Source: Nocardia flavorosea (GTDB lineage Bacteria; Actinomycetota; Actinomycetes; Mycobacteriales; Mycobacteriaceae). From it: DNA of 64,000 nt. Positions 25,805 to 34,765 of this stretch are shown piece by piece. A program made the translations under genes and the position numbers. Every line of letters starts with the position of its first letter. The stretch's first letter is position 1. Below the pieces are notes generated by a model. That model did no database searches. It had not been told where the DNA came from and saw nothing but the letters and a program-made list of their open reading frames with translations. Location of the stretch: contig NZ_JADLQL010000001.1 of NCBI RefSeq assembly GCF_015477805.1, forward strand, positions 124,001 to 188,000. The letters are read 5' to 3'.

Positions 25805-26796
25805 TGCTGCGCCTGTTCGGTGAGGGTCTGCAGGGTCGATACCAGGGTGCGGCGGGCGAGTTCGACCTTGAACTCGTTACCGTCCAGCGGCCGCGCGTCG
25901 GCGAGCTCGGCATCGGCAGCCCGTTCGAAGGTGTGCTCGGTCGCCGGGGCCGCGGTGAGTTCGGCTTCGGCCCGCCGCGCACGCCACGGCCGGTGCGCGA
26001 CCCCTCCGAACGCCAGCCGTGCGGATCGGATCGTGCCGCCGGATTCGAGGGCCAGTTCGGCAGCGACCGAAACCAGCGCGAACGCGTAGGAAGCACGGTC
26101 TCGTACCTTGCGATAGTCCGCTACCACCCCGGCCGGCGGGGCGGGGATCTCGATGGCAGTGATCAGCTGACCATGGGACAGGACGGTATCGCGCTCGGGA
26201 TGGTCGCCCGGTAGCCGGTGGAAATCGGCGACCGGGATTCGCTGTTCGCCGTCGGTGCTCTCGGTCACGACCCGGGCATCCAGTGCCGCCAGCGCCACCG
26301 CCATATCCGAGGGGTGCACGGCCACACAGTGCTCGGAGGCACCCAGAATCGCGTGATAGCGGACGTATCCGCCGAGCGCCGAGCAGCCGCTGCCGGGATC
26401 GCGTTTGTTACAGGGCGTCGTCACATCCTGGAAGTACACGCACCGGGTGCGTTGCAGCAGATTGCCGCCTGTGGTCGCCAGATTGCGCAGCTGTCCGGAC
26501 GCGCCGGAGAGCAGGGCCCGCGACAGCGCCGGATAGCGTGCCCGGACCACCGGATGCGCCGCCAGATCGCTGTTGCGGACGGCCGCGCCCACCCGGAGCC
26601 CGCCGCCCGCGGTCTCCTCGATCCCGTCCAGCGGTAGCCGGCTGACATCGACCAGCAGTTCCGGCGCGGCTATCCCCAGTTTCATATGGTCGACCAGATT
26701 GGTGCCGCCGCCGAGGAACGCCGCCCCCGGCCGCTCGGCCACCGCGGCCACGGCCTCCTGGGCGCTGGTCGCGCGCCGATACTCGAACGGGATCAC
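25801..26796 (-). CDS. Molybdenum hydroxylase, FAD subunit with extra iron-sulfur loop
   Basis: This 331-residue subunit passes electrons through FAD. The FAD motifs are FLGGGTNLVDHMK and ATTGGNLLQRTRC. The insertion CVYFQDVTTPCNKRDPGSGC has the Cys spacing of the [4Fe-4S] loop in E. coli PaoB and 4-hydroxybenzoyl-CoA reductase, rather than in ordinary xanthine dehydrogenase. The GTG start at 26796 overlaps the small subunit stop by 4 bases (GTGA); a longer frame to 26853 overlaps that gene more and is less likely. Confidence 0.92.
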   Translation of the reverse strand: MIPFEYRRATSAQEAVAAVAERPGAAFLGGGTNLVDHMKLGIAAPELLVDVSRLPLDGIEETAGGGLRVGAAVRNSDLAAHPVVRARYPALSRALLSGASGQLRNLATTGGNLLQRTRCVYFQDVTTPCNKRDPGSGCSALGGYVRYHAILGASEHCVAVHPSDMAVALAALDARVVTESTDGEQRIPVADFHRLPGDHPERDTVLSHGQLITAIEIPAPPAGVVADYRKVRDRASYAFALVSVAAELALESGGTIRSARLAFGGVAHRPWRARRAEAELTAAPATEHTFERAADAELADARPLDGNEFKVELARRTLVSTLQTLTEQAQQ

Positions 26797-27314
26797 CGGG
26801 CCGCCGCCTGCCGGATCGCCGCCACAATATTCGGGTAGGCCGCGCAGCGGCACAGGTTGCCGCTCATCCGCTCCCGTATCTCGGCGTCGTCGAGTTCGGC
26901 GGTAGCCGTGAGGTCAGGGGTGAGGTAACTGGGGTTCCCGGCCTCGGCTTCGGCCAGCATCCCTACCGCCGAGCACACCTGACCCGGCGTGCAATAGCCG
27001 CATTGGAAGCCGTCCTGTTCCAGAAACGCCTGCTGAACCGGGTGCAGGGCGGTTCCTTCGGGGAGTCCGGCCGCGGTGACCACCTCGGCGCCGTCGTTGG
27101 CGGCGGCGAAGGTGAGACAGGTGGTGGCGCGCCGGCCGTCGAGCAGTACCGTGCACGATCCGCACTGCCCGTGATCGCAACCCTTCTTGGGAGCGGTGAC
27201 ACCGAGCTGTTCCCGCAGCGCGTCCAGCAGGGTGGTGCGGTTGTCCACGCGCAGCGTCCGCCGCTGCCCGTCCACGTCCAGCGCGATATCGCTGGTGTTC
27301 TCGGCAGCTGTCAT
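26793..27314 (-). CDS. Molybdenum hydroxylase, [2Fe-2S] small subunit
   Basis: This 173-residue subunit carries two [2Fe-2S] clusters. The plant-type cluster motif is GCDHGQCGSCTVLLDG followed by ATTCL, and the second, helical cluster has CGYCTPGQ and CRCAAY. The ATG at 27314 gives the standard family length, and no twin-arginine signal precedes it, unlike E. coli PaoA, so the enzyme is probably cytoplasmic. It is followed directly by the FAD and Mo subunits. The upstream frame to 27734 lies inside the maturation gene and is a shadow. Confidence 0.95.
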   Translation of the reverse strand: MTAAENTSDIALDVDGQRRTLRVDNRTTLLDALREQLGVTAPKKGCDHGQCGSCTVLLDGRRATTCLTFAAANDGAEVVTAAGLPEGTALHPVQQAFLEQDGFQCGYCTPGQVCSAVGMLAEAEAGNPSYLTPDLTATAELDDAEIRERMSGNLCRCAAYPNIVAAIRQAAAR

Positions 27315-27334
27315 GGGCGCCGGATACCCCCGGT

Positions 27335-28462
27335 TCACATCCCAAACCGGGCACTCGTGCAACGAGTCGCGGTCGTATCGGCGGTGTGATGGATGGGACT
27401 GTCCAGATGACGCAGCGGCACACCGCTGCCGTTGCGCCGTTGCGCGATGATCTCCGCGGCGATGGATACGGCCGTCTCTTCCGGGGTATCGGCGCCCAGA
27501 TCCAGGCCGGTCGGCGCGGCGAGGCGACCGAGCTGGGCGTCGGTGAGTCCGGCCGCCCGTAGGCGGCGCATTCGACCGGCGTGGGCGCGCCGGCTGCCCA
27601 TGGCGCCGATATACCCCGCCTCGCTGCGCAGCGCCGCGGCGAGCAACGGCACCTCGAATTTCGTATCGTGGGTGAACACGCAGATGACGGTCGATTCGTT
27701 CACCGGGGTAGCCGCGAAATATTCGTGCGGCCATTGCACGACGACCTCGTGCGCCGCCGGGAAACGGGAGGCGGTGGCGAAGGCCGGCCGGGCATCGCAG
27801 AGCGTGACCCGATAGCCGAGGTAACGGCCGATCCGGGTGAGCGCGGCGGCGAAATCGTCCGCGCCGAAAACGAGCATCCGCGGTGGTGCGGGAAAAGACT
27901 GTACGAACACCCGGAGAACCCCTGCGGTATCGGTGTCCGGTACGTCGAAAACACCGGTCACGCCAGTATCGGCCAGCGCCCGCAGCCGATCCGGTGCCGC
28001 GCCCGTCGCCGGATCACCGGCTCCGGTAGGAGCCGGGAACAACGTATGGCGCGGTGCGGTGGCGCCGGATCCGGCGAGAACCGTTGCCAGGGTGGCCGGG
28101 TGTCCCGCCCGAACGGCCGCCAGCAGGGGTGGCAGCACCGCACGCAGCGATCGGTCCACCGGTTCGACGAATACGTCGAGCCGGCCACCGCACGGCAGGC
28201 CGGGGGCGGGGGACTCACCTGTCTCACCGTCGTATCGCAGCTGTTCCGGAACGCCGCTGCGTATGATCTCCGGCGCCCGCGCGCAGATATCTCCGTCGAC
28301 GCACCCGCCGGAAACACTGCCCACGACCCGGCCCGATTCCGAAATCGCCAGCGCGGTCCCCGGCGTCCGCGGTCCGCCGGGGGAACCGGCCACCACGCGC
28401 GCCAACGCGGACCGCGAACCCGCCCGCGACCACTCCAGGGCCGCTTCCCACGCCGTACTCAT
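27335..28462 (-). CDS. xdhC: XdhC/CoxF family molybdenum cofactor maturation protein
   Basis: This 375-residue protein helps insert sulfurated Mo cofactor into the large subunit. The N-terminal XdhC/CoxI domain contains SGGCVDGDI and LPCGGRLDVFVEP, and the C-terminal Rossmann-like domain has GADDFAAALTRIGRYLGY, VCVFTHDTKFEVPLL and YIGAMGSRRAHAGR. It is the first gene of the leftward four-gene operon, 20 bases before the small subunit. Its presence supports a functional molybdenum enzyme. Confidence 0.93.
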   Translation of the reverse strand: MSTAWEAALEWSRAGSRSALARVVAGSPGGPRTPGTALAISESGRVVGSVSGGCVDGDICARAPEIIRSGVPEQLRYDGETGESPAPGLPCGGRLDVFVEPVDRSLRAVLPPLLAAVRAGHPATLATVLAGSGATAPRHTLFPAPTGAGDPATGAAPDRLRALADTGVTGVFDVPDTDTAGVLRVFVQSFPAPPRMLVFGADDFAAALTRIGRYLGYRVTLCDARPAFATASRFPAAHEVVVQWPHEYFAATPVNESTVICVFTHDTKFEVPLLAAALRSEAGYIGAMGSRRAHAGRMRRLRAAGLTDAQLGRLAAPTGLDLGADTPEETAVSIAAEIIAQRRNGSGVPLRHLDSPIHHTADTTATRCTSARFGM

Positions 28463-28665
28463 CGGCTGCGGGAAACGGTCGAGCGATCGGTGACCCGTCC
28501 GGGCCCGGCCACGGCCGCCCGGGTGATCCGCGGGACGCGCGCGTGCGTGTCATCGGTCATGCGCGCGGCGTACCCGCGGACGCAGACTCCATGCGTGCAC
28601 CGAGGTGAGCCGGGGCTCTGTCCGGCCGGTAACACCGGAGGGCGTTGTGCGGTACGGGCGGGTGC

Positions 28666-29916
28666 TCAGATACTGAGCGGCGGCGACGGCGGGAACATCA
28701 CCGGCAGCGCGGTCAATGCCCGGTGGAACGGGCCGGGGCGCCACACCAGGTTGTGTTTGGGCACCGCGAGGCTCAGTTCCGGGAGGGCGTCCAGAAGCTG
28801 ATCGATGGCGTCCTGAGCCAGCAGATACGCATACGGGCGCGCATGCGCCGGGCAGGCGTGCGGGCCGGTGCTCCAGGCCAGATTCCAGCCGTTACCCGAG
28901 AACTCGCCCGTATTCATCTCCGGATCGTTGTTGCAGGCAGCCATACTGACCATCACCGGCTGATTCGCCGGCAGCCAGACGTTCTCGATCAGGATCGGCT
29001 GGCGGGGGTAGGTGATGCAGTAGTTCGCCATCGGCGGGTCGATCGCCAGCATCTCGTCGAGCGCCGCCTTGGTGGACAACGGCAGGCTGCTGTTGTCGCT
29101 GGTGAAACGGGCGTCGGTCAGCATGAGCACCAGGGTGTTGGTGATGAGGTTCACCGTCGGTTCGACTCCGGCCGCGAACAGCAGCACCAGCTGATGGACC
29201 ATCTCGTCGTCGGAGAGACCGGCATTGTGCTGGACCAGCCGGGTGGTGACGTCGTTGCCCGGGTGACTGCGTTTGAGCGTGGCCAGTTCGAGCAGCGCCT
29301 TGTTCATGATCGCGTTGACCGTTTCGGTGTCGACGCCGTCGAACATGGCCGCATTGGCGGCGGCCACCTGCTCGCCGATATCCTCCGGGCACCCCAGGAC
29401 CTGGCACAGGACCGAGAAGACCAGCGGAAGAGCGTACTGGTTCAGAACGTCGGCGGTCCCGTCGTTGCAGAACGAGTTGATGACCGGAACAGCGGACTTC
29501 TCCACCATGCCGCGCAGGGTGTTGAGATCGACCTCGGCCAAGGCGGCGTTGAGGGCGCCGCGGTAGCGCGCGTGGGTTTCCCCACTGGTGCGCAGTGCGT
29601 TGGGGCGCCATTCGATCATCGGCATGATCGGGATATCGGCCGGCACGGTCTTCTGCCATGCCCGCGGATCGGCCGGAAAATGCTCGGGATCGTTGAGGAT
29701 GCGTACGGCCGTGCGGTATTTGGTCACCAAGGTGGCGGGAACGCCGGGCCACATCTCGATCGGCACCAGCGGCCCGTAGTCCCTGCGCATCTGGCGGTAG
29801 GCGCCATGGGGGTCGGCCGCGAACTCCGCACTGTATAGCGGGATGCGAGGGCCGATGCCCTCGATAGGCGAAAATGAGTCGGCGCCAGCACCCTGCTGCG
29901 TGGGCTGCGGATACAC
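28666..29916 (-). CDS. Cytochrome P450 lacking the ExxR arginine (CYP157-like)
   Basis: This 416-residue P450 has several departures from the usual motifs. The heme loop is WSTGPHACPAHA with Cys355, so the Gly two residues after Cys is Ala. The K-helix position reads LDEMLAIDPP, where Glu288 is present but Ala291 replaces the Arg of ExxR. The I helix is FAAGVEPTVN (Glu252-Pro253-Thr254). An ExxR-less K helix and an EPT I helix are known in CYP157 enzymes of Streptomyces, often found beside conservon signalling genes; none is seen here. GTG start, preceded by GAGGAGAAT. No ferredoxin is adjacent. Confidence 0.9.
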   Translation of the reverse strand: MYPQPTQQGAGADSFSPIEGIGPRIPLYSAEFAADPHGAYRQMRRDYGPLVPIEMWPGVPATLVTKYRTAVRILNDPEHFPADPRAWQKTVPADIPIMPMIEWRPNALRTSGETHARYRGALNAALAEVDLNTLRGMVEKSAVPVINSFCNDGTADVLNQYALPLVFSVLCQVLGCPEDIGEQVAAANAAMFDGVDTETVNAIMNKALLELATLKRSHPGNDVTTRLVQHNAGLSDDEMVHQLVLLFAAGVEPTVNLITNTLVLMLTDARFTSDNSSLPLSTKAALDEMLAIDPPMANYCITYPRQPILIENVWLPANQPVMVSMAACNNDPEMNTGEFSGNGWNLAWSTGPHACPAHARPYAYLLAQDAIDQLLDALPELSLAVPKHNLVWRPGPFHRALTALPVMFPPSPPLSI

Positions 29917-30200
29917 GTATTCTCCTCGATATCGGTTTCGGCGGCATAGTACCCAAGGTGCGGGCCGGCCGAAGACCCGTAGGTTTCTATGTTGCTCTCT
30001 GCCAACAGGATTCTGACAGAACGGTTGGTGCTCCTCGCACCCGGCGGGGCACCTTCGGTATCAACTGTTGCGACTACGGATACACCCTCCGGCGTTGGTT
30101 ACGGGTCGGTTTCACCGAATGTTTCCGGCAGCGATCCCGACGCGGTCCTGCGACAGCGACGGGGCGGTGCCGGAGATTCGGGCGGTGCGCCGAAAAGGGC

Positions 30201-30249
30201 GGGCTCCCGCCGGGGGCAGCCTCCGCAGAGGCGCCCCCGCCGGGAGCCC
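30201..30249 (-). terminator. Long nested-hairpin terminator of the acyl-CoA oxidase gene
   Basis: A 17-base stem with one mismatch (GGGCTCCCGCCGGGGGC against GCCCCCGCCGGGAGCCC) encloses a second 5-base stem (GCCTC-CGCA-GAGGC). On the minus strand it is followed by a TTTT run. It begins 19 bases after the oxidase stop. The gap between it and the P450 start (29917-30200) shows no gene and probably holds the P450 promoter. Confidence 0.85.
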
Positions 30250-30267
30250 GATCCGTGCCGCGCCAGA

Positions 30268-32034
30268 TCAGTGGCCGCGCACCTCGGCGACGCGGGCAGC
30301 CCACGCGCCGGGCAGGTCCGCGGACAGCACCGGTGCCCCGAGAATTTCGTCGTCGAAGCCCAGTGCATCGAGTACCGCGGGCAGGTGCCCGGCGAGATCG
30401 TCGATGGCCCGGCCGAGTTCCCGCTGCAGGGTCGCCACGGCGGCGACGTCGAGCAGACCGTGGGTGAGGTACCACGTGGAGTCCCGGTTGATGCTGTCGA
30501 GGACGAAGACATCACGCACTGCGGCGATCTCCGGGAGCCCGGCGTGCTCGTCGAGCGCCGCCAGCGCCTGCTCCGCGCAGTAGGCGCCGGCGAGGTCGAG
30601 CGCGTGCGGAACCGCCGCCAGCCGATCGTCGAGGCCGGGGGTGTTCAGATGCTGCTGCGCTTCCTGCGCGATCGTCAGGGTACGGGCGGCGAGCAGGCGC
30701 GCACGGTCGGCGGGATCGCTGGGATCGTGCAGCGTGGCTGCGGCCGGCGGGGTCGCGGCGAGCTGTTTGGCCAGTACCCGGCCCGCAACCGACCCCAGGA
30801 CGTAGATATCGCCTTCGCCGGTGATGGCGGCATGGCAGACGCCGAGGTAACCGGCGACCCGGTTCGCGGTGAACATACCCTGCGCGGCCATCTTGATACG
30901 GCAGTCGGTCACCGTGTCCAAGGCATGCTTCTGGATGAAGTGCTTGGCCAGCATCACCGTCACGACGGTATCGCGAGCGGTGAGGTCGGCCCCGGCGAGG
31001 AACGTCTTGGTCGCGTCGCCGTAGACGGTCCGGGCGATGGTGCCGGCCAGATCGGTCAGCAGCGTGTCACGCACGTGCGGGATATCCAGCATGACCGGTT
31101 TATCGGTCGGGGTCATCGGCACCACCCGCTGGCCGGCGTAGCGCAGCGCGATGTAGAGGGAGGCGCGCGCGGCCGCGTTCAAGCAGGACGACAGCGCCAG
31201 GCGCCCGACGGTGAGCTGACTGATCGCCGAGGCGAACGCCCGCTTCGGGCTGTCCGCGTCGTTCCAGGTCAGGACACCGTTGTCATCCACGGTGGCCAGA
31301 TTGTTCGCCAGCCACGCATGGCGTTCGACTCGCAGGTTGTCGAAGCTGATGACGGAGTTGTCCATGATCACCAGCGGCTGATGGTCGAGCTGGGTGATCG
31401 TGACCCCGGGTGCCGGGTCACCGTTGGCATCGCGCAGGCGGGCCGTGAACAGGTGCACGCCCTGGTCCACTCCGGCCGCGTCGATGAACCGCGCACCGAT
31501 GACGCATACCCGGCCCACCGGAATGCCCACCGAGGGCATGAATTTCCGGGCGCGCGGATCCGGTGTGTTGAGCACGAATCCGTCACCGTCCCAGGTGGCG
31601 GTCGTCCGCATGAACCCGATATTGGAACCGCATTCGTACTCGGTCAGCAGCATGACGCCGACGGCGGTCGCGTCGTCCAGATCCATCAGATAGGGCGCCG
31701 CGGAATCGGAGTCGGTGAGGGTGGCCAGACTCCCCGAGGCCAGGTTGTAATGTCCCGAGATCAGCGGGATCAGATCCGTCGCCAGTACGGCGCACCAGTC
31801 GAACACCGCGAACAGTCTGGGTAGGTCGGTCGCGACGGCGCGGGTGCCGATCTCGTCGACCAGGTACTTCAACTGGTCGTAGGCGTTGAGGCGCCGCTCT
31901 TCCTGGCTCTGCTTCTCCGTGACGCGGAAGTCCGGGTTGCTCAGAATCTTCTGCAGCTGCTGATGGAACTCCAGGTTGCCGTGCCGGAGAACCTCGGCCA
32001 GCGCTGTATGTTCCAGATACCCGTCGGTACCCAT
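30268..32034 (-). CDS. Acyl-CoA oxidase-like flavoprotein
   Basis: This 588-residue protein matches the peroxisomal acyl-CoA oxidase group: an alpha-domain N-terminus (HQQLQKILSNPDFRVTEK), a middle beta domain with ECGSNIGFMRTTATWDGDGFVLNTP, then FDNLRVERHAWLAN and a long helical C-terminus. It would oxidise an acyl-CoA to the 2-enoyl-CoA using FAD and pass electrons to oxygen. Eukaryotic members are about 660 residues; bacterial ones are often shorter, as here. It is a single gene with its own terminator and a long upstream region. A redox partner other than oxygen is possible. Confidence 0.9.
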   Translation of the reverse strand: MGTDGYLEHTALAEVLRHGNLEFHQQLQKILSNPDFRVTEKQSQEERRLNAYDQLKYLVDEIGTRAVATDLPRLFAVFDWCAVLATDLIPLISGHYNLASGSLATLTDSDSAAPYLMDLDDATAVGVMLLTEYECGSNIGFMRTTATWDGDGFVLNTPDPRARKFMPSVGIPVGRVCVIGARFIDAAGVDQGVHLFTARLRDANGDPAPGVTITQLDHQPLVIMDNSVISFDNLRVERHAWLANNLATVDDNGVLTWNDADSPKRAFASAISQLTVGRLALSSCLNAAARASLYIALRYAGQRVVPMTPTDKPVMLDIPHVRDTLLTDLAGTIARTVYGDATKTFLAGADLTARDTVVTVMLAKHFIQKHALDTVTDCRIKMAAQGMFTANRVAGYLGVCHAAITGEGDIYVLGSVAGRVLAKQLAATPPAAATLHDPSDPADRARLLAARTLTIAQEAQQHLNTPGLDDRLAAVPHALDLAGAYCAEQALAALDEHAGLPEIAAVRDVFVLDSINRDSTWYLTHGLLDVAAVATLQRELGRAIDDLAGHLPAVLDALGFDDEILGAPVLSADLPGAWAARVAEVRGH

Positions 32035-33260
32035 TTCCGCCTCCTCATTTGTTTCCCGATCCCGGCGGTCGCTAGTCCACCGCCGGGCATTCCGGACAAT
32101 CCCTGCCGACCCCCGGCGCGCAGAACCTGCGGGGTCCGCGCATGCGTGCGGACCCCGCCGAAACCGCGGCGAGGTTCTCGGGACCGTCTCTCAAGAGCTC
32201 AATGCGCCACTCACCTTCACGGGAGGGTTGGTTCCGGGGCGTGGCCGGCGGCGATCGTGCGCCGGGCCGGGCCGCGCCGCGCCGTGTGTAGGCGGTCGAG
32301 ACGGCCGTGCGGGCGCGCCGATCCGCGAGATCGCTGTTGCCGCAGGGTTGCCGTCGACCGTCGGAATCACGAAAAGTATTGTGTCACAAAACCTCTTCGC
32401 TCTCCTGGTCAACAAAGACAACCGATTGGTCTAGGCCGTTGGCCTGGGATCTTTCCGGCCACCGCTGACCAGGCCCTACCCGTCGGGGAGTGGTGGGTTC
32501 ATCGGCTCGGAAGTTTGCCGAGTTCACAGCCCGGCATCCGGTGACGGCCCCTCGGTGCCGTACTCGGCGGGTGGCGTGAGAGTTTGCCTTGCGTCGCCGG
32601 CTCGGTGCCGGCAAGCGCGGAACGGCCGTAGTGCGCCCGGCGATGAGGGTTCACGGGCCGGTGGTAGGCCCGCGGTGTTCCAGGTGTCGTTGCACGGCCG
32701 GGGCAGGGTGCAGATCGGTGGGCATCACCGTATGCCCGCGGGCAGAAGAATTTCGGTGGATCCGGGACCGGCGAGGCAGTCGGGGCAGTGCTATCGCGGA
32801 CAGACCGCTGTACACCGGCGCCGCAGCCGCTGTGGGAACTCGGGGACGAGATCCACCATCAGTCGCGGACCGCGCTCACCATGGAATTCGTCTCGCCGGC
32901 GACCCGTCATCCGTCCATCCGATCCGAAATCGCCCAGTCGTCGAAGCGATTCCGGGAACTCCAGTCCAGCTGGAGATCGTCTCGAATGCCCTGCGCGACC
33001 GCGACCCGGGCCCGTGGACGCCGCTGACGCTGGTCATGCCGATGTCCAGCGTGTCCCGATTCCTGCGCATCGAAGAGGCATTCGACATCGACGCCGGGCA
33101 TGCCGAGATCACCGCCGGGTGGAGGAATTCCTCGAGCGGACGGAGGGTCCGCGCGCGTCGCCGGGCGATCGGCGGTGACGGGACTGTGCCCCGGACTCCT
33201 GTTGTGCCGCAGTATTCTGGCCGGGCCGCAATTCCGCCTCCCGAGAAATGGGCTCACGCT
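32035..33260. other. Long gap with possible decayed coding sequence
   Basis: No intact gene is supported in these 1226 bases. A lower-GC patch at 32365-32440 holds a short palindrome TTGTG-T-CACAA (32379-32389) and may include the promoter of the leftward acyl-CoA oxidase. Between about 32830 and 33150 three plus-strand frames take turns to show protein-like text (LGDEIHHQSRTALTMEF, then TPVQLEIVSNALRDRD, then RFLRIEEAFDIDAGHAEI). This looks like a gene broken by frameshifts, but I do not recognise it firmly. Confidence 0.35.
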
Positions 33261-34013
33261 ATGACAACACTGTCCGAGAAGGCCGCCGCATTCCGGCAAC
33301 TCCACCGGCCGGGCGATCCGGTGATCCTGCCGACGGTATGGGACGCCTGGTCGGCGCGGCTGGTCGAGCAGGCCGGGTTCCGGGGCGTGACGGTGGGCAG
33401 CCACCCGCTGGCCGATTCGCTGGGCCGGCCCGACGGTGAGGGGATGTCGTTCGCCGAAGTGCTGGGGCGGGTACGCGAGATCACGGCAGCCGTGGACATC
33501 CCGGTCTCGCTGGATATCGAATCCGGCTACGGGCTACTGCCGGAACAGTTGGTGGACGGGTTGCTCGGAGCGGAAGTGGTGGGCCTCAATATCGAGGACA
33601 CCGTGCACAGTGACGGCGGGCGGCTGCGCGAGGCCCAGGAGCATGCCGATTTCGTCGGTGGCCTGCGGCAGGCCGCCGACGCCGCCGGGGTGCCGCTGGT
33701 GGTGAACGCGCGGACCGACCTGTTCCTGCGCGGTATCGGTGCCGAGGCCGATCGTGTCGATCGAGCGGTGGCGCGGTTGCGACTGGCCGCCGAGGCCGGC
33801 GCCGATGTGCTGTACCCGGTGGGTTTCCACGACCCCGGCACGCTGCGCCGCCTGTGCGCCGAATTGCCGTTGCCGGTCAACGCCGTGGCCTTCCCTGACC
33901 AGGGTGATCGCGGTGAACTCGCCGAAGCGGGTGTGGCGCGGGTCAGTTTCGGCCCGTTCCTGCAACGGGCGCTTTCCGGCGCAGCCACCGAGTTGCTCGA
34001 ACGCTGGCGCTGA
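33261..34013 (+). CDS. Isocitrate lyase/PEP mutase family protein
   Basis: This 250-residue single-domain TIM barrel belongs to the PEP mutase-like branch. Conserved stretches are LPTVWDAWSARLVEQAGF, the metal-binding DIESGYG and NIEDTVHSDGGRLR, and the NARTDLFL strand. The KKCGH catalytic loop of true isocitrate lyase is absent, so another C-C or P-C lyase/mutase or oxaloacetate decarboxylase reaction is expected. The ATG at 33261 follows directly on the gap. It stands alone between a decayed region and the leftward TetR gene. Confidence 0.9.
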   Translation: MTTLSEKAAAFRQLHRPGDPVILPTVWDAWSARLVEQAGFRGVTVGSHPLADSLGRPDGEGMSFAEVLGRVREITAAVDIPVSLDIESGYGLLPEQLVDGLLGAEVVGLNIEDTVHSDGGRLREAQEHADFVGGLRQAADAAGVPLVVNARTDLFLRGIGAEADRVDRAVARLRLAAEAGADVLYPVGFHDPGTLRRLCAELPLPVNAVAFPDQGDRGELAEAGVARVSFGPFLQRALSGAATELLERWR

Positions 34014-34086
34014 GCCGCCGCGCCGGCCGGGGCCGTCCCCGGAGGTGATTTCTGCCCGCGTCGGCGTCCGGAAGGCAATGCGGGTC

Positions 34087-34665
34087 TCAAGCGCTGATGC
34101 CGTGGGTGAGGACGGCGGCGAGTTCCCGGTAGGCGGCGGCATCGTCCAGGCCGGTGGCGGCGCGAACGCCGCCCTGCTGGATACGGACCATCATGGTGGC
34201 GGCCAGGTCCGCGGCGAACTCGGCATGGACGCGGCGGAATTCGCCGGTGGCGACGCCCTCGTCGATGAGTTCCCGGACGCGGCGGGCGGCGATGCGGGTA
34301 TTGCGTTCGTAGACTTCGCGGGCCGGCGCGAAGGCGTCGAGATCGGCCATGAATCGGCCGGAGGCCACGGCCAGTGCCGTGCCGACGGCGGTGAGGTAGG
34401 CAGTGATCCGTTCGCGTGGACCCGGTGCGGCGGTGACCTCGGCTTCGACGGTGGCGGTGGCGTGTTTGAAGAAGTGCACGGTGGCGGCGGTGACGAGTTG
34501 TTCTTTACTGCCGGCGAGGGTGTAGAGGGTGGATTTGGAGCATCTGAGCCGGGCGGCGATGGCGTCGAGGGTCAGGTGCGCGAAACCTTCGCTGAGCAAC
34601 AGAGCGACGAGTTCGTCGAACAGTTCGGTACGGCGGCTGGTGGCGAAGGCCGGGGATTGCTCCAT
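34087..34665 (-). CDS. TetR family repressor
   Basis: This 192-residue regulator has an N-terminal helix-turn-helix (LTLDAIAARLRCSKSTLYTLAGSKEQLV, about residues 27-54) and a helical ligand domain. It is transcribed away from an acyl-CoA dehydrogenase gene, and the 100-base gap holds four AGTACT boxes, so it very likely represses both genes. The inducer is probably an acyl-CoA or related acid. The ATG at 34665 is the first Met before the DNA-binding domain; the frame continues upstream through the operators but that part is not coding. Confidence 0.93.
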   Translation of the reverse strand: MEQSPAFATSRRTELFDELVALLLSEGFAHLTLDAIAARLRCSKSTLYTLAGSKEQLVTAATVHFFKHATATVEAEVTAAPGPRERITAYLTAVGTALAVASGRFMADLDAFAPAREVYERNTRIAARRVRELIDEGVATGEFRRVHAEFAADLAATMMVRIQQGGVRAATGLDDAAAYRELAAVLTHGISA

Positions 34666-34674
34666 GGCGGCGAT

Positions 34675-34737
34675 AGTACTGCGGAGCTTCTTGCAGTACT
34701 GACAGTGCGACAGTACTGTAAGGAGGAGCAAAGTACT
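34675..34737. promoter_or_regulatory. Four-copy AGTACT operator array
   Basis: The palindrome AGTACT occurs at 34675-34680, 34695-34700, 34712-34717 and 34732-34737, with start-to-start spacings of 20, 17 and 20 bases. All four continue as AGTACTG, and the third lies in a perfect 10-base palindrome ACAGTACTGT. The array fills the gap between the divergent TetR and acyl-CoA dehydrogenase genes. It should bind the TetR protein as paired dimers and shut off both promoters. Confidence 0.75.
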
Positions 34738-34765
34738 GTTCCGCGTATCCTCGGAGGAGATTCCT

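Noticed and set aside
30201..30249. Nested hairpin considered as a small RNA or riboswitch
   Set aside because: Its position right after a stop codon with a T-run on that strand fits a terminator better.
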